A stretch of DNA of 64,000 nt, taken from Zopfochytrium polystomum (Eukaryota > Chytridiomycota > Chytridiomycetes > Chytridiales > Chytridiaceae). The notes below the pieces were generated by a model. The model saw nothing but the letters and a program-made list of their open reading frames with translations, was not told the DNA's origin and searched no databases. The stretch spans positions 186,001-250,000 of the forward strand of contig JAIVFJ010000025.1 in the NCBI GenBank assembly GCA_025765615.1, given 5' to 3'. This document shows positions 11,858-24,500 of this stretch, piece by piece; position 1 is the first letter of the stretch; every line of letters begins with the position of its first letter. Both the position numbers and the translations under genes were made by a program.

Positions 11858-14800
11858 CTCCTCAATCTCTCTTTCTTTTCTTGTCTATCCGTTCTCTGTC
11901 TCTCGGTCTCGTGCACCCTGCGTCTAACCGTTCTTCGTCCCTCCCTGTCTGTCTGTCTGTCGCTGTCGGTTTCGTCCTGCTCGTCCTCCTCATGCAGTCG
12001 CCATCACGTTCACCCTCAGCTTTGTGTTTGTCTTCTTCGACCGCACCTACCCGCTCCTGCAGAGCCGCACGCTCAACTACATCGCCGTCGTCGTGATCCT
12101 CAACAACCCGTAAGAAGGCGCACACGCACTACACTTCTGCTGCTGCTGCTCTCCTACCGCTCTCGCTCACTCATCACTCACTAACTCACTCCGTTCTGAA
12201 CAAAATACAAAAAACAATCGATTTAATTTGAACGCTCCCGCAAGTGCCCGAACGCTGGGCGGAATCCTCGACTCTTCCTTCCTTGTCCTCGTTTCGTCTC
12301 TGATCGGTGCTCTCGCCTGGACGCTTATCAATACCATCGCGGGCACCTCCAATGTCGGAATGGGCTGTCTGCTTTTCCTTGCAACATACCTGTTTTCCTA
12401 CGCCAGGGCCCTATCGCCAAGGCTCATTGCACTCGGAATCTTCGGTCCTCTGCTTGCCTACACGGCATGCACCTCAGCTTTGGGTCTTAGCGGTCCAAAC
12501 ACCAGTAAGTAGAGGCGGCTCTGCGCTGTCATTCGTTGAAAGGTCACCTTGCGGTGAGGCTTACATCAACACACCCACGCCACCATGCAGCAAACGGTGA
12601 TGTTTTCGATAGCGCGTACCTCGTGAATGTGCTGTACGCTATTTTCATAGGCGTCGCCCTTTGCCTCGTAGTCAACACACTCGTCTTCCCGACTTCCGCT
12701 GAGCACCTCCTCAAGCAACAGGTGTCCGACGCGCTGAAGACTCTCTCCGAACTCATGGCCGTTACTCTCGAGTCTTTCTCCCGCAAGTCGGCATCAGCAT
12801 CGCGCTCGGCGTTGGCAAAGTCGTTCCGCGACCACGTCACTGCAATGAGCGCCATGCTGGTCCAAGCCGACTCGGAGATCTTCTTCTCCGAGTTCAACCT
12901 TCAGGACTACGAGTCCGTGGTCAACTGCCTGAACGCTATGGCGGCCGAGTTGTCCGCCATCGACACGGCCCTTGTTGGACACGAAGAGTTTTTGTTCCAG
13001 AGCGATGTGTTCAAGGTCCAGTTTTGCGGAGTGCTGCACTCGCGCCTCGACGACATCAAAGAGGGTGTCACAGAGCTCATCGAGCAGATTGCGGAAAGGA
13101 TCCAGGGGCTGCCGAAGGCAGGTAGCGGTATCGGTGGTGGTCTCGCAGACAAGGAAGCAAAGCCACGTCGCTCTCCGACAGATGTCGTGGAGGCCGTGCA
13201 CGTCGCTGTGTCGGACATAGAGCGGAGGCAGTTTGATATCCTGTTTCGAATTTTCGAGCACTACAAGACGACGGCCTTCCCCAAGGCGGAAAGCCCAGAC
13301 TCGCTGGAACGAGGGAGCCTGGAGGAGGAAGGGCTCTGGCAGGTCAACTTTTTCACCCTTGGAATCATTGCTGTAAGTTGGAAACCTCTCACGCCGTCGA
13401 GACAATTTTATAACCCCATTTTTTCTCATTCGCAATGTTGAATGATATCCCACTTGTCTGCATTTCCTCGATCCTGTTCATTCAGGTTGTGCAAGAGCTT
13501 GAGGCGCTTCAAAGAGTGGTGTTTGCCAAGCGAACAAAGAGTCTTCATTTTCGCTACCGCCATTTTTTGCCGACCGTGTCTTTCAAGGTTAGCAAGAAGC
13601 GGGCTTCTCTTGTGAGCTACCTTCGCCCGTTTCTCGCCCGCGCTTCCAAAGAACTTCTCTCGCTCGAGTCGATTTTCGCTGCGAAATGCGCCACCGCTGT
13701 CGTCATCGTTTTCATTCTCGCGTGTTCTCAGCCGTTGAGTATCCGTCTATGTCAGTCGTGGTTTGTGAATGTTCTTACTCTGCATGTTACTTTCCAGCGA
13801 CTTCTACCGCCGGTGGAACATTGGAAACTCGTTTGTCACGCTCATCATGGCGATTGGACCATCGCTGGGGCAAACACACATTTCCTTTGTAACGAACCTC
13901 GTGGGCTCCAGCACAGGCAATCTGTGGGCGTACATATCTCTGATGGCCTTTGTAAACAACACGTCCCTCATTCTCAACTGCTCTGGCTGGGGATGCGATT
14001 TGCCGACTTGGGTTCCCTCGTTGGGCCTCTCTGTAATGTCTTTCCTGATCGCTTTAGTTATGGGCCACGTCATGCTTCGGACAAAATTTCCGGTCTTCGG
14101 TATCCTCGCGATGCTCGCCTTTGCTGGGGTAGGTTGTGCGGTTGTCCTCTTTGCCGCCTTTTTAACCTCACCCCCACAAGAATGTCAATGGCCTGTACGT
14201 CACTCGCTTGATTCCTGGAGCTGACTCTCCGACTGTCCGATTTTACAAGCTGCTTGCTAGTTTGACCATGGCACTATGCTTTGCCTTGATTTTCTCGCTG
14301 TACGTTGCAAACGCCCAAAGTCCATCCTTCGTACCTTTCATCGGCGTAGGCGTAGATATGCTTACTCGACCCATTCGTTTCGTCTGCCTATTTCCCCCCA
14401 AACTGCATCATGCGTAGTGCGATTTATCCCAACTTGGCCCGCCACAACCTACGCGTGCAAATCGCCAACATCCTCCGCCTCATCAACGCACAGTATACGG
14501 ACGTGACAAGTGTGTCATTCACCCGCAAGCCGTCGCACAAAAGAACACCGTTGCCAGCTGCTACCATCCTGCGCCTGCGCACAAACCATCGAACGGTGCA
14601 GCTCGCTATAGCGGCGCTTGAACCCCTCATGACGTTTGCTGCGGCTGAGGTCCGCGTTGAAGGGCGCTTCCAGGCCGAGACGTACCGAGAAATCATTACG
14701 CGGATGCGTAACATCATGGATCGGCTGGCGTCGGCCATCGTCAGCCTAGGCGGCCATGCCTTTGACAAGTCGGTTCAAGGCCTATTGTCGCGTCGGTTGA

Positions 14801-16017
14801 GACAAGCGAGGAAGGAAATGCACAACACAATCTGGTGAGGAGGCGACCCTCTTCTTTCCAGTTTGTTTGCTTGTAGAATTGGTCGACTGACATCTCACAC
14901 TCCGTTGGTTCTTGATGCACTTCCACCTCTGTCCCTCGTCATCCCGTGAATTCTCAATCGTGTATACGAAAATACGCACTGCATTAGCCTCTTGCTCAGC
15001 TTGTTTGCATCGGCCATGATTTCGAAGCACCCCATCCCGCACGAGCTGCCGCAAGCGACTCGAGCGCGCAACCGGGCCTTCCGCGAGTACCAACGGGTGA
15101 TGACGGGCTTCCTCTCTGTGCACGACGAAGTGGCGTCCTACGCCTCCGCCCCCGCTGCCGTCCAGGTTTCCTCCTACGTCTCTGCAACACCGGCGCCGCC
15201 CACCTTGGCGGTGGACCCCTCCGCAGGCGGCGTTGCATTCCGCCGTATCCTAACCGAGAACCAACTGCGCCAGCGAAGAAGGAAGCGATTGTCTGGGTGG
15301 ACTGCCCCCGCGACGGCGCAAGGAGGTGCTGGGGAGTGGGAGAGCGGGACTGCCGGCGTGGGCGAAGTGGGCGAGGATGACGATGAAGAGGACGAAGAGA
15401 CAATTGACGGGGACGTTGACGAAATTAGCCTGCCTACGACCATCGATGAGGTGAAAGAGATTATACGCAGCGAATCTTGGCTTCGGTTCTTTTCTTACGC
15501 ATTAGCCGCCAGAATGAGTTGAGTTCGCCTTTCATTTTTTTTTCTCTTCTCTTTCTGGCTTCTGCATTGTGTTCCCCGTCCCCACGTGACAAGTGGTCAG
15601 GACAAATCTCAGCAAACCTGTTTTGTTCCATTTCTTTTATCGCACCTTCTCCAAATTTACCTCTCTCTCTCAAACCCTCCCCACCCCCAATCAGTATCCG
15701 TGGAGGTCGACGCGCTCGTGAAACCAACCAAAGCGCTCTTTGGCGAGCTGCCGAGCCTCGCGTACCGCAGCGAAGCCGAGGTCGGCGCGGTGCCAGCGGG
15801 CAAGCGCGGGCACGAGACGCGGTCGTTCAGCCCGTACAACGGACGGAGCGAGGTCGCGGAGCGCGCCGAGGGTCTGGTCGACCCTCCCGAGGAGGGTGAG
15901 GTTGTGTTTGAGCGGGTCCGCGTGGGAGACAGCGGCGCCGGCGACCACGCCGACGGTGGCGCCGGGGCCGGCGGTGGGGCTGGTGTCGGCGGAAGTCCCT
16001 GGGCTGTGGCGAAGTAG
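11106..16017 (+). CDS. ArAE/FUSC-type multi-pass membrane protein (putative aromatic-acid/efflux-like transporter), ten exons
   Basis: Exons 11106-11772, 11998-12109, 12245-12504, 12591-13372, 13486-13733, 13798-14128, 14181-14299, 14418-14834, 15000-15517 and 15695-16017 join in phase to 1258 residues. The N-terminal ~220 residues are low-complexity (Thr, Ser, Asn runs). Hydrophobic helices follow in exons 2-4, then a cytosolic helical block in exon 4, then a second membrane set in exons 5-7 (DFYRRWNIGNSF...LWAYISLMAF), then the block starting AIYPNLARHNLRVQ and a hydrophilic acidic tail. This two-halved plan matches the fungal ArAE_2_N/FUSC/DUF2421 group, whose substrates are mostly unknown. 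The introns at 11773, 13734 and 15518 begin GTTGAG rather than GTAAGT. The family call is solid; transport activity is inferred. Confidence 0.82.
11790..11855 (+). repeat. (CT)n microsatellite in intron 1
   Basis: Interrupted CT repeats fill the first third of the intron 11773-11997, ahead of the CATGCAG acceptor. The tract may serve as an extended polypyrimidine run. Confidence 0.85.
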
Positions 16018-17484
16018 TGGCTGGAAGGGGAGCTGATGCTCGCGCGCGCGCGCCTTTGTGTATGTGTTTTTCGATTCCTTGATGAGCTTAGCACTGGGTG
16101 GTCGTCGGGTGTGCGACTATGAAGACACTTCCATTGATCGCAAAGATGTAAGCGTTTACCGAACGAATTGTAGAGGGTGAAGATAAGGGAGAAGACAGAT
16201 GTATAGATGAATAAAGATAGTTAGAGAAAGCTTACGCCGCCCCAAGGGCGTTGAGACTGCTGCAGAACAATGGCCCCTATAAAAAGAGCTCTTCCTCCAC
16301 CTTTCTCTTCGAACGAACAGTTGATGATGGTGTATCCGCGCGAGTGTTAGAGTAAAGAAGGCATGGCGACACATTGTCGCCGTACATCTACCCTGTAAAA
16401 CCGCCAAGAAGGCCTCAGGACTCGGGAGCCATTCGCCGCCGGCACGAAAACATTATCCCCTTCCTTCCCTTGCCGTTGGTTTTACCTCTTGTTACATCCT
16501 TTCATTTTCTCACTGTGTGTTTTCTCGTTTCGCCTCCCTTTTTCTGTCTCCCTGTTGCGTCGCGTCGCGTGAGGTCGTGTGGTGTTGCATGAGGGGTTTC
16601 CGTGGTCCACTTTTTCTCGGGGGGTGGCTGACCCTTTTTTCGTGGCGCCGCGCCCATCGTCCGTCATCAGGCTAATTGGGCAATCTTGTGCCTTTTGGCA
16701 AGCCAAAGCAAAAAGTTCACCAAGGCAGCTTGCATGCATCTTGCGTGGGCAAACCCTGGGTGACTGGTTCACCTGGGGATGTGGTAAACTGTGGGACTGC
16801 CTTGGGAGAGCAGAACAGTTGTTGGGGATGCCCACGGTTCAAGTCTGCCTCTTCCCGGCAAGTGGCACACCAGAAGTAAAAAATTATCTGGCGCCAATGG
16901 GCAGTCTTGATACTTGGTGATGCCCAATTAGTACCCACAAAAATCCTGATAGTTCCATTCGTTCATTCCCAAAACTGTGCGGGGGCGATCGGATCAGCGC
17001 TTCCAGGAGGCATGTCAAACAATAAGAGCAACCTTAACATCAACAACAACCCCTCAAAACGGCAGCCTTCTCTATCCCTTTCCATTCTCTCGTTCCCTCT
17101 TAATACCATGTTTTGGGGTGAAGCATATGAATCCAGGCAAACCATCCACAACAGGGGTAAACCATGATAGACTGCTGTCGACAGGTGCCGGGCGACAAAT
17201 CCAAGATTGAAATAGCCCACCTTTATAGTCGCGTTAGCCTCTTTTGCACTTTGCTGCACACAGGTCTCCCTGTACACTCTGTAAATGACAAAGCTACTTG
17301 ACAACACAACCCTTTCCACCAATAGCGACAGGAGCAGCGTCGCCACCTCATACGCGTCGTTCTTCTCTCTCTGCTGCTGCCGCCTGCCGGAGATTCAGAC
17401 AAGTTTGTTGAGGAGGAACAGGCCATGAATCATGTTGAGACTATATTTATGAATATAGCCGCCAATTGAAGAAGGGGAGGTTCA

Positions 17485-17536
<52 letters not shown>

Positions 17537-17746
17537 CAGCGTCCTGCAATTACGCAACGGCGGCGGCGGCAGGGCGTTCATTTTCTTTTCTTAAAACACA
17601 GTGGGCTGGGGAACGATTGTTCTTTTAATTTTTTTTTTTTTTTTTGTTTACTTTCTGCCGCGTATCTTTTTTTTTTCCCCTATTTTTCGGGTTTTCACGC
17701 CAGCCACCGAACGGTTCTTTGCAAATGGTTTTTGGGGGTGGGGGGT

Positions 17747-17792
<46 letters not shown>

Positions 17793-18036
17793 CTGCCACA
17801 ACTTTTGGGGTTGGTTCATCAAAGACACAAACAGATCTCCTTGCTTTGGTTGGTTCGGCTGGACCATTGTTTGGTTCGGTTTTAAGGTCTGAAGCTGACA
17901 AGAGGAGCAAAAACAAAAACGAAAAAAAAAAAAAAAAAAAGAAAGAACAAAGAAGATAAAAGGGAAAGAGAAAGAAGGAAAGAAAGAAAGAAGAAAAAAA
18001 GAGAAAACCACACACACAACCCGCTCCTCGTTGATC
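16018..18036. other. Intergenic region with simple repeats; no certain gene
   Basis: Contains (CAAG)n at 17486-17536, a T-run near 17629-17646, (GA)n at 17751-17786 and A-rich sequence just before 18037, probably the leader of the hydrolase gene. On the minus strand 17346-16963 is a 127-codon open frame with hydrophobic stretches; no family or splice structure supports it and it is not called. Confidence 0.55.
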
Positions 18037-19629
18037 ATGACCTACAAAGTTGGTAAGTAGCCTTCCCTTCCCACGCCGCCGTCGTCGTGCCCCAATTCGC
18101 GCCTTGTTAGCCTTCAGCCACGCGGCATACCTACTACCACACCGCCTCGTCCTCCTCACCATTCCACCGTCACACCTGAATTGCTAAGCAAATACTTCGT
18201 TTAATCATCCCCTGTGCAGCCGACATTACTCTTGCTGACTTCGGTGAGTCGCGTCCCATTGCGTTGTCCTTCACAGCGCTCCCTGCGCGACCGCAGGCTG
18301 AACACGCCTCTGATTTGCAGGTCGCAAGGAAATCGAAATCGCGGAAAATGAGATGCCGGGTCTCATGGCCATCCGCGCAAAGTACGGCCCAACTCAACCC
18401 CTGAAGGGCGCGCGTGTAGCCGGCTGCCTGCACATGACCATCCAGACCGCGGTTCTTATTGAGACCCTCACTGCTCTCGGCGCCGAGGTGACGTGGTCGT
18501 CCTGCAACATCTTCTCGACCCAGGACCACGCCGCCGCCGCCATTGCTGCCACTGGTGTCCCCGTCTTCGCCTGGAAGGGTGAGACCGACGAGGAATACGA
18601 ATGGTGCATTGAGCAGACCATCAAGGGCTTCAAGGGTGGTTTGCCCCTGAACATTATCCTCGACGACGGTGGCGACCTTACCCAGCTCGTCCACAAGAAG
18701 TACCCTGAGCTCCTCCCTGGTGCGTGTTACTTTTTGCAACTCTCCGCTCTTTGTTGCTGACATGTCTTGCTGCAGGAATCGTTGGCGTCTCCGAGGAAAC
18801 CACTACCGGTGTGCACAACCTGTACAAGATGCTCAAGAACGGTGAACTCAAGATCCCAGCCATCAACGTCAACGACTCCGTCACTAAGTCCAAGTTTGAC
18901 AACCTTTACGGCTGCCGTGAATCCCTCATTGACGGTATCAAGCGCGCCACCGATGTCATGATTGCCGGCAAGGTCTCCGTTGTTGCCGGGTACGGTGATG
19001 TCGGCAAGGGCTGCGCTGCTGCTCTGAAGGGCATGGGCTCGCGTGTCATTGTTACCGAGATCGACCCGATCAACGCGCTTCAAGCTGCTATGGAAGGTTA
19101 CGAAGTGACCACCATGGAGGAGGCAGTCAAGGAGGCGAACATTTTCGTCACCACCACTGGTTGCCGTGACATTATCGGCTCGGCCCACTTCCCCCTGATG
19201 AAGGACGACGCCATCGTCTGTAACATTGGCCACTTCGACATCGAGGTTGACGTTGCCTGGCTCAACGCTAACGCCGTCAAGAAGGTCAACATCAAGCCCC
19301 AGGTTGACCGCTACACCATGCCCTCTGGCCGCCACATCATTCTCTTGGCTGAAGGCCGTCTTGTCAACCTGGGTTGCGCCACTGGCCACCCGTCTTTCGT
19401 CATGTCCAACTCCTTCTCGAACCAGGTTCTTGCGCAGATCGCTCTCTGGACCGACACCAAGGCCTACCCTCTCGGTGTTCACCTCCTTCCCAAGAAGTTG
19501 GACGAGGAGGTCGCGGCCGCGCACCTCGAGAAGCTGGGCGTCAAGCTGTCCGTTCTTACCCCTGTCCAGAGCTCCTACCTTGGTGTCCCCAAGGAAGGTC
19601 CTTTCAAGATGGACACTTACCGCTACTAA
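18037..19629 (+). CDS. SAH1: S-adenosyl-L-homocysteine hydrolase (adenosylhomocysteinase)
   Basis: Reversibly hydrolyses S-adenosylhomocysteine to adenosine and homocysteine using bound NAD, removing the inhibitory product of SAM-dependent methylation; normally a cytosolic tetramer. Exons 18037-18052, 18220-18243, 18321-18719 and 18776-19629 give 430 residues, the normal length without the ~40-residue insert of plant and many bacterial forms. Seen: N-terminus [14 protein letters not shown], substrate-domain [15 protein letters not shown], the strongly conserved [14 protein letters not shown] and [19 protein letters not shown] (substrate/catalytic Lys-Asp region near 184-188), the NAD-binding [11 protein letters not shown], and the C-terminal FKMDTYRY that carries the NAD-contacting Lys/Tyr. 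The 16-nt and 24-nt first exons are tiny but restore the expected N-terminus exactly. A (GA)n tract and an A-rich leader precede the start. Confidence 0.97.
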
Positions 19630-21554
19630 GTCACTTCGAGGGTGCTCTGCAATCCTTCCCCATGCTTCGTTCACATCCTGCCGTTTTTAGTCTTCCTTTT
19701 TGTTTAAGCCAACTTTTCTTGCTTGTTGCTTGTTACAAGGAGCGATACGGAGAGGACATTTGGCTGTCTTGTAATTCCTTTGGGACGTCGTCGATCCCCA
19801 ATGCAATGAGATTGAGTGACTTGCTCTAAACCGAACTGAAGGAACAGGTTTTCAGTCCCCAGTGATGACCACGTTGTTCCGAGTGAAGCATGGGGCTGGA
19901 TTCGGCCATGCCAGGGTTGGCGGCGTTTTGCCTGACTCTACGCGCTGAACAACCCGACATCCTCACCGCAGCGGACCAGAACGCCCATCAATGTATCATA
20001 CCCTCCTCGCAGGCCGCTAGAGACATTCGCGTGACGCACCTCAACGCCGTGTAGTCAACTGCTCCTCAAGCTCAGCCACTTGGCCAGTCATCGATGAGTG
20101 TTGTGCGGCCCTGTGCGGGCGCCTTAGAGAGTTTTGCCACCTGCGAGCGCTCTTGTAGGCTTTTACAACATTTGGCAGGGTAGGCTAACTAACTAGGCCT
20201 TCGACAACCAAGTTGTTATGGTGGCTAGAAGTGCAGAGCTGCGCGCAACCAACCAACTACCTGCAGCACCCAATGCCGGTTTACGGTTAAAACCGAGCGA
20301 AAGCGGGACAAGAGCGGTTTGCGATAACGCGAGGCGGTGCTTCCCAGTTAAGGATCTGTTTTGGTTAAATTTTCGTGGTGCCGGTTGGGACTGTTCAGAC
20401 AGGAAAGGATTTCGGTTAAAGTGGTTATATCCTTTCCTGTCGTATCCGCCGATCTTACGACTCCTGTCCTGCCCCAACAAATAATTGGATCAAGAAATAG
20501 AACTTATAGAAGGTTTAATGGTTTATGAGATTTTCCAGGGACTCCAAGTACGCTGCAAGACTGGAAGGCAATGAAGGGACGAGCAGGATTTTCTCCTTAT
20601 CAGCGCCATCTGGATCGAGTGAAATCTGCAACTTTGGCCTTCATCGTGCTGAAGCTTCGAGGAGTTGGGATTGTCATTTCACTTGACTCTGTACTAGCTG
20701 CCTGAGTCAGCGCAGCCAAACAGCGATCGTTGTCAGCCAGCTACCGTGGTGACCCCAATCCAAAGCACCAATGCGCTGGTCGTGGAAAATTTGGAGGAAA
20801 AACACGATGTTTCAACAGCTATCAATAAAGGATTTGTAGGCATCCTCTGAATAATCCACCACTGTATTGCTTGTGCCAGAAAAAATGGATTTTGCGCTGA
20901 AAAATTGACGAGCAGAGCTGCAGGGAGATCAGCACACTGTGATGTGCGCAGCCAATCAGCTACTGCAACTCAGCCGTTGGTGAGTCTGGGAAACACTGCC
21001 TCATAAAAGCAAATATGATAGTGCTCGGTAGCTTTGCCTTTCGTCAAGTTGTGGACAAGAGCTTTGGTGCTTCTGGCAGTATCCATGGCTGCAGATTAAG
21101 AAAATTCTTGCCATGCACGTTCAGTCGAAGAGCTTTTCAAGCTATTCATTGATAGAAGAGCGAGCTAGACCAACTGGCGGAGAAACAGAGAGACAGAACG
21201 ACAGACAGATAGAGCGAGAGAGAGCGAGAGAGAAGAGAGAGAGAGGGAGGGAGAGACCGGGAGAGAGGAAGGGAGAAGAGGACAGTACTAGGTCAGGGAC
21301 GAAGCACACGTCTATATAATTCCCATGTACGCAAACAAAGAGAGCAGGAATGGGGGAACAAGATTGAATAGACCACTAAGCGAGAATCAAGGCGTCGCCG
21401 ACGTTTAAAGACGAAGAAGCAGAAATTGTAGGCACAAGAACAACAGGTGGGAGGAATGATAGGAAATAGCCCGCACAATAACAACGCAGAGGGCATTGTG
21501 AACAAATGAGGAACGAAATGTTTAGAAGGAAATAATGTAAAAAGCAAACAATTT
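19630..21554. other. Convergent intergenic region between the hydrolase and F-box genes
   Basis: No gene-like frame was recognised. It should hold the 3' UTRs of both flanking genes, plus a stem-loop at 20398-20441 and a GA-rich run near 21180-21290. A short frame at 20480-20193 (-) has repeated FNRNP/KFNQNR-like segments but no family match. Confidence 0.55.
20398..20441. repeat. 13-bp perfect inverted repeat
   Basis: GACAGGAAAGGAT at 20398-20410 and its exact reverse complement ATCCTTTCCTGTC at 20429-20441 enclose an 18-nt loop containing GGTTAAA. It may be a terminator-like hairpin, a binding site or a remnant of a small inverted-repeat element. Confidence 0.6.
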
Positions 21555-24500
21555 TCAGAGTCGTTTTACGCTGATGCTTTTCCTCGCAAGCATCGGAAGG
21601 CGCGAACCGACACCAGTCCCACTTGGGCTGCCACCACTGCCCCCGCTTCCACCACTGCTTCCGCTTGCCGTACTCCATCGAGGAGGATTCGTTACGGCCC
21701 CCACTCCGCTCGGGCCCTCTCCAGTGTCCTCTGTGGTGACGGCAACGCGGCCGGCAGCTATCCACCCGCCATTCGCACCTCCGGAAGAAGTAGCTGCAGA
21801 AACTCTTGGACCTGGTGTCCCAACTTGCCCTGCGCTTGCTGCCAAAGACTTCTTCGTTCCTGGGACACCGCTGCCCGCAACCGCCGCACCGTAGCTAACT
21901 GATTTACGTGCCGTCGACACTGATCGGTTCCTTGCCGCAGAAAGCTCAGAGGTCACGGTCCCAGGGGAACTAGGGCCGCCTTGCCGGCGGAATCCTTCAG
22001 GCAGTGTCGCAGCAAACTCTCGAAGGAGTCTCTCTTCGTCAGTTTCGGTTCGTGCTGGGGCGGAAGCCCTCGGAGGAGTGTACATGGTCACCCCAACTGA
22101 ACGACCTCCCGGCTTTGGGTTGTTAGTGGATGTACTGCCGGTGGAGTTAATAGTGGTGCCTACGCGAGCCGGCGATGGGGTAAGGAAAGCGTCCACTCCG
22201 TCTGCATTGTATCGTTTAAATTGGCGGGGTTTGTAGCCGCCGCCAGTTGCGCCGCCATTCGGAATTCCTACCCGGCTAGGCATCCCCCCCGAGGCCGCTC
22301 CCACGGTATTGGATGAACCCGACGCGCGTGCCACCGAAATCGATTTCCTTAGGGTAGCAGGGGACATGATGCCACTTTTACCCGGCAGTCCGGACGGACG
22401 CGTTCCGCCCAAGGAAACTGGGGTTTTGTATGCTGTCGGAAGTGGCAGGCCAGTTCCTGGAGCGGTATTGAGGCCTTTTCGAACGGGAGTCGGTGCCGGG
22501 AGACCACTCGAACCACCGAATCGAGCTTGCACCAAACCGCTTCGCGAGGGTGCAGTATTGCGAAGGCGGCGAGCTGCGGCCATCGCCGAAGCGGATGAGT
22601 AGTCACTCCCAGTTGAAGTTGATGAAAGAATAGAGAACCTCTTTCCATCAGAGGGAGGAATATCATCTTCAAAGTCCGGAGGCGTCGGATAGGCCGAATT
22701 AGGGTCTATATCAAGGTCTAGTAGACTGCTTCCGCCCGTAAAATCTGCATCAGAGAGCGGTACATCAAATATGATCGGAGTGCGCTTTGCCTTGGGAGTT
22801 TTCGCTGTTCCATTGTGATTCAAGGGTTCGGCAGCAGCCGCCGCCTCATTCGATGGTGGGGTTGGAGTTCCTGCAGGAGAGTTGGCAGCCATTTGCTGCC
22901 AGTAGGTCGCCCACATTGCTGAGTTAGGAGGAGGCATGGACATTCCAGGAGGCATCCACGTTCCTGATGCCATGGCTGCTGCAAACTTCAGCAAGAGCGC
23001 CTCCGCCGAGCTTGCCGATGTTGAAACTGCTCCCGAGGGATTTGCGCTGGCAGCCGCCCCTGCGGCATCGACGTCTTTCGCTCTCGCTGCTGCCTCAAGC
23101 AACCCTGACTCGTCAGTTTGGACCGAGGACTCAACCAATTCGACTTTCTCTTCTGGATTTACTTTGGTTGCCACCGAAGAGCCCGTTGATTCTCTTGGTG
23201 AAGAGCCACCCGACGGCACTGACGCTTCCACAATGCGTTCCCAGCCACCACGTCCGTGGGCAGCAAGCAGGCGCAAACCATCATTCTTAACAACGCATTC
23301 CAGACTGCCAACTGCCGCCCCCGCTCCAATAGACGTCGTCGCTACGACCGAAGAGGTGGCAAATCTCCGAACAAATGATCCAAGAATGCCAGCGCAGCCG
23401 TGCATAACAAGCTCTTTCAGGTGGGGGCATCCAATTTGCAGATCACCTGAGGATAAGGGCATTCCGACACTGGTGCCTCCAACGGAACCCCCATGCCTCG
23501 ATGTGGGAAGGACTTGGGTGGAGAACTTCGGAAGGAGGGCAAGAACGCCCTGCGGGGTAATCAAATCGCAGCCGGAAATATTAAGTGTCTCCAACATCAT
23601 CGCATCCCTCTCTCCTGATGACTGTGATGGAAACGATCTCCGGCCGAGTGCAGAGATTCCCCAATCCGATAGTGTCGGCAAAAATGAAACATCAAGCGCC
23701 CGGACTTTCCGACAAACTCGAGCTATCCGTGCAAGACTCTCATCCGAAACTAAGTGACATCCAGAAAGGACCAAAACACGAACAGATTCCCCGCAAACAT
23801 CTAGAAGCAGTCTTGCGTCATCGTCAGTCATTCCAAGTGCGCGAGAAACGTCAACGTGAACTAAAGGAACGCGAGTTCGGCTCTTGAAGTCATCGGTGGC
23901 TATGCTGCGAAGGCCGAATGGAGTTGGAGATGTCGTTGCCCCAGACCGAACAGCCGCAACTTTGCTGGAGGGTCTCCAAGAACCGGTTACTCCGACAAGC
24001 TTCAAAGTGCTCAAAACATTGGCGCAACCGCTCGTCACGATGGCCTCAACGACCCCTCCGACGCTGCATGCGGACTCGCTCAAGTCCAGCCATTTCAGTC
24101 CTTTACAACTTTTCAACACAAGTTCCACACAAGCATCAGTAACAGGGCAGCCTCGAACTTCGAGCCGACGTAGGCCTGCAACGCCAGAGCCGCCGTCGCC
24201 GAGATGATCTGCCACACTTTGCAGAAGTACATTCGTCGCTGTGGGGCTGGGTCCCACACGCAAGTGTGCGAGGTTTGGTAGAATCTGGAAAGCAATGTCG
24301 AGGTCTCCGAGGTCAAGGTCGGCTGCAACGCTTGGGATTAAGTCCAGGTGGCGTACAAGAAGTGGGTATGGGTGAAGTGGGTCAGGTTGCAGGCAGGTTG
24401 CCAAGAATGACAAGAACTGGCGAGACGAAGTAAGCTGTGGTCTAAGATAAAGCGCACGTGCAGTTGAGGACGAAACATGGCGGGAAACGCTGAGGCAGTG

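Noticed and set aside
16755..16870. Possible tRNA on the plus strand (GGTTCAAGTCT)
   Set aside because: The T-stem does not pair and no cloverleaf can be drawn.
16963..17346. 127-codon hydrophobic frame on the minus strand
   Set aside because: No family match and overlapping equally long frames on both strands; not defensible as a gene.
18727..19674. 315-codon minus-strand frame across the hydrolase gene
   Set aside because: Antisense shadow of a highly conserved enzyme with biased third positions; no family features.
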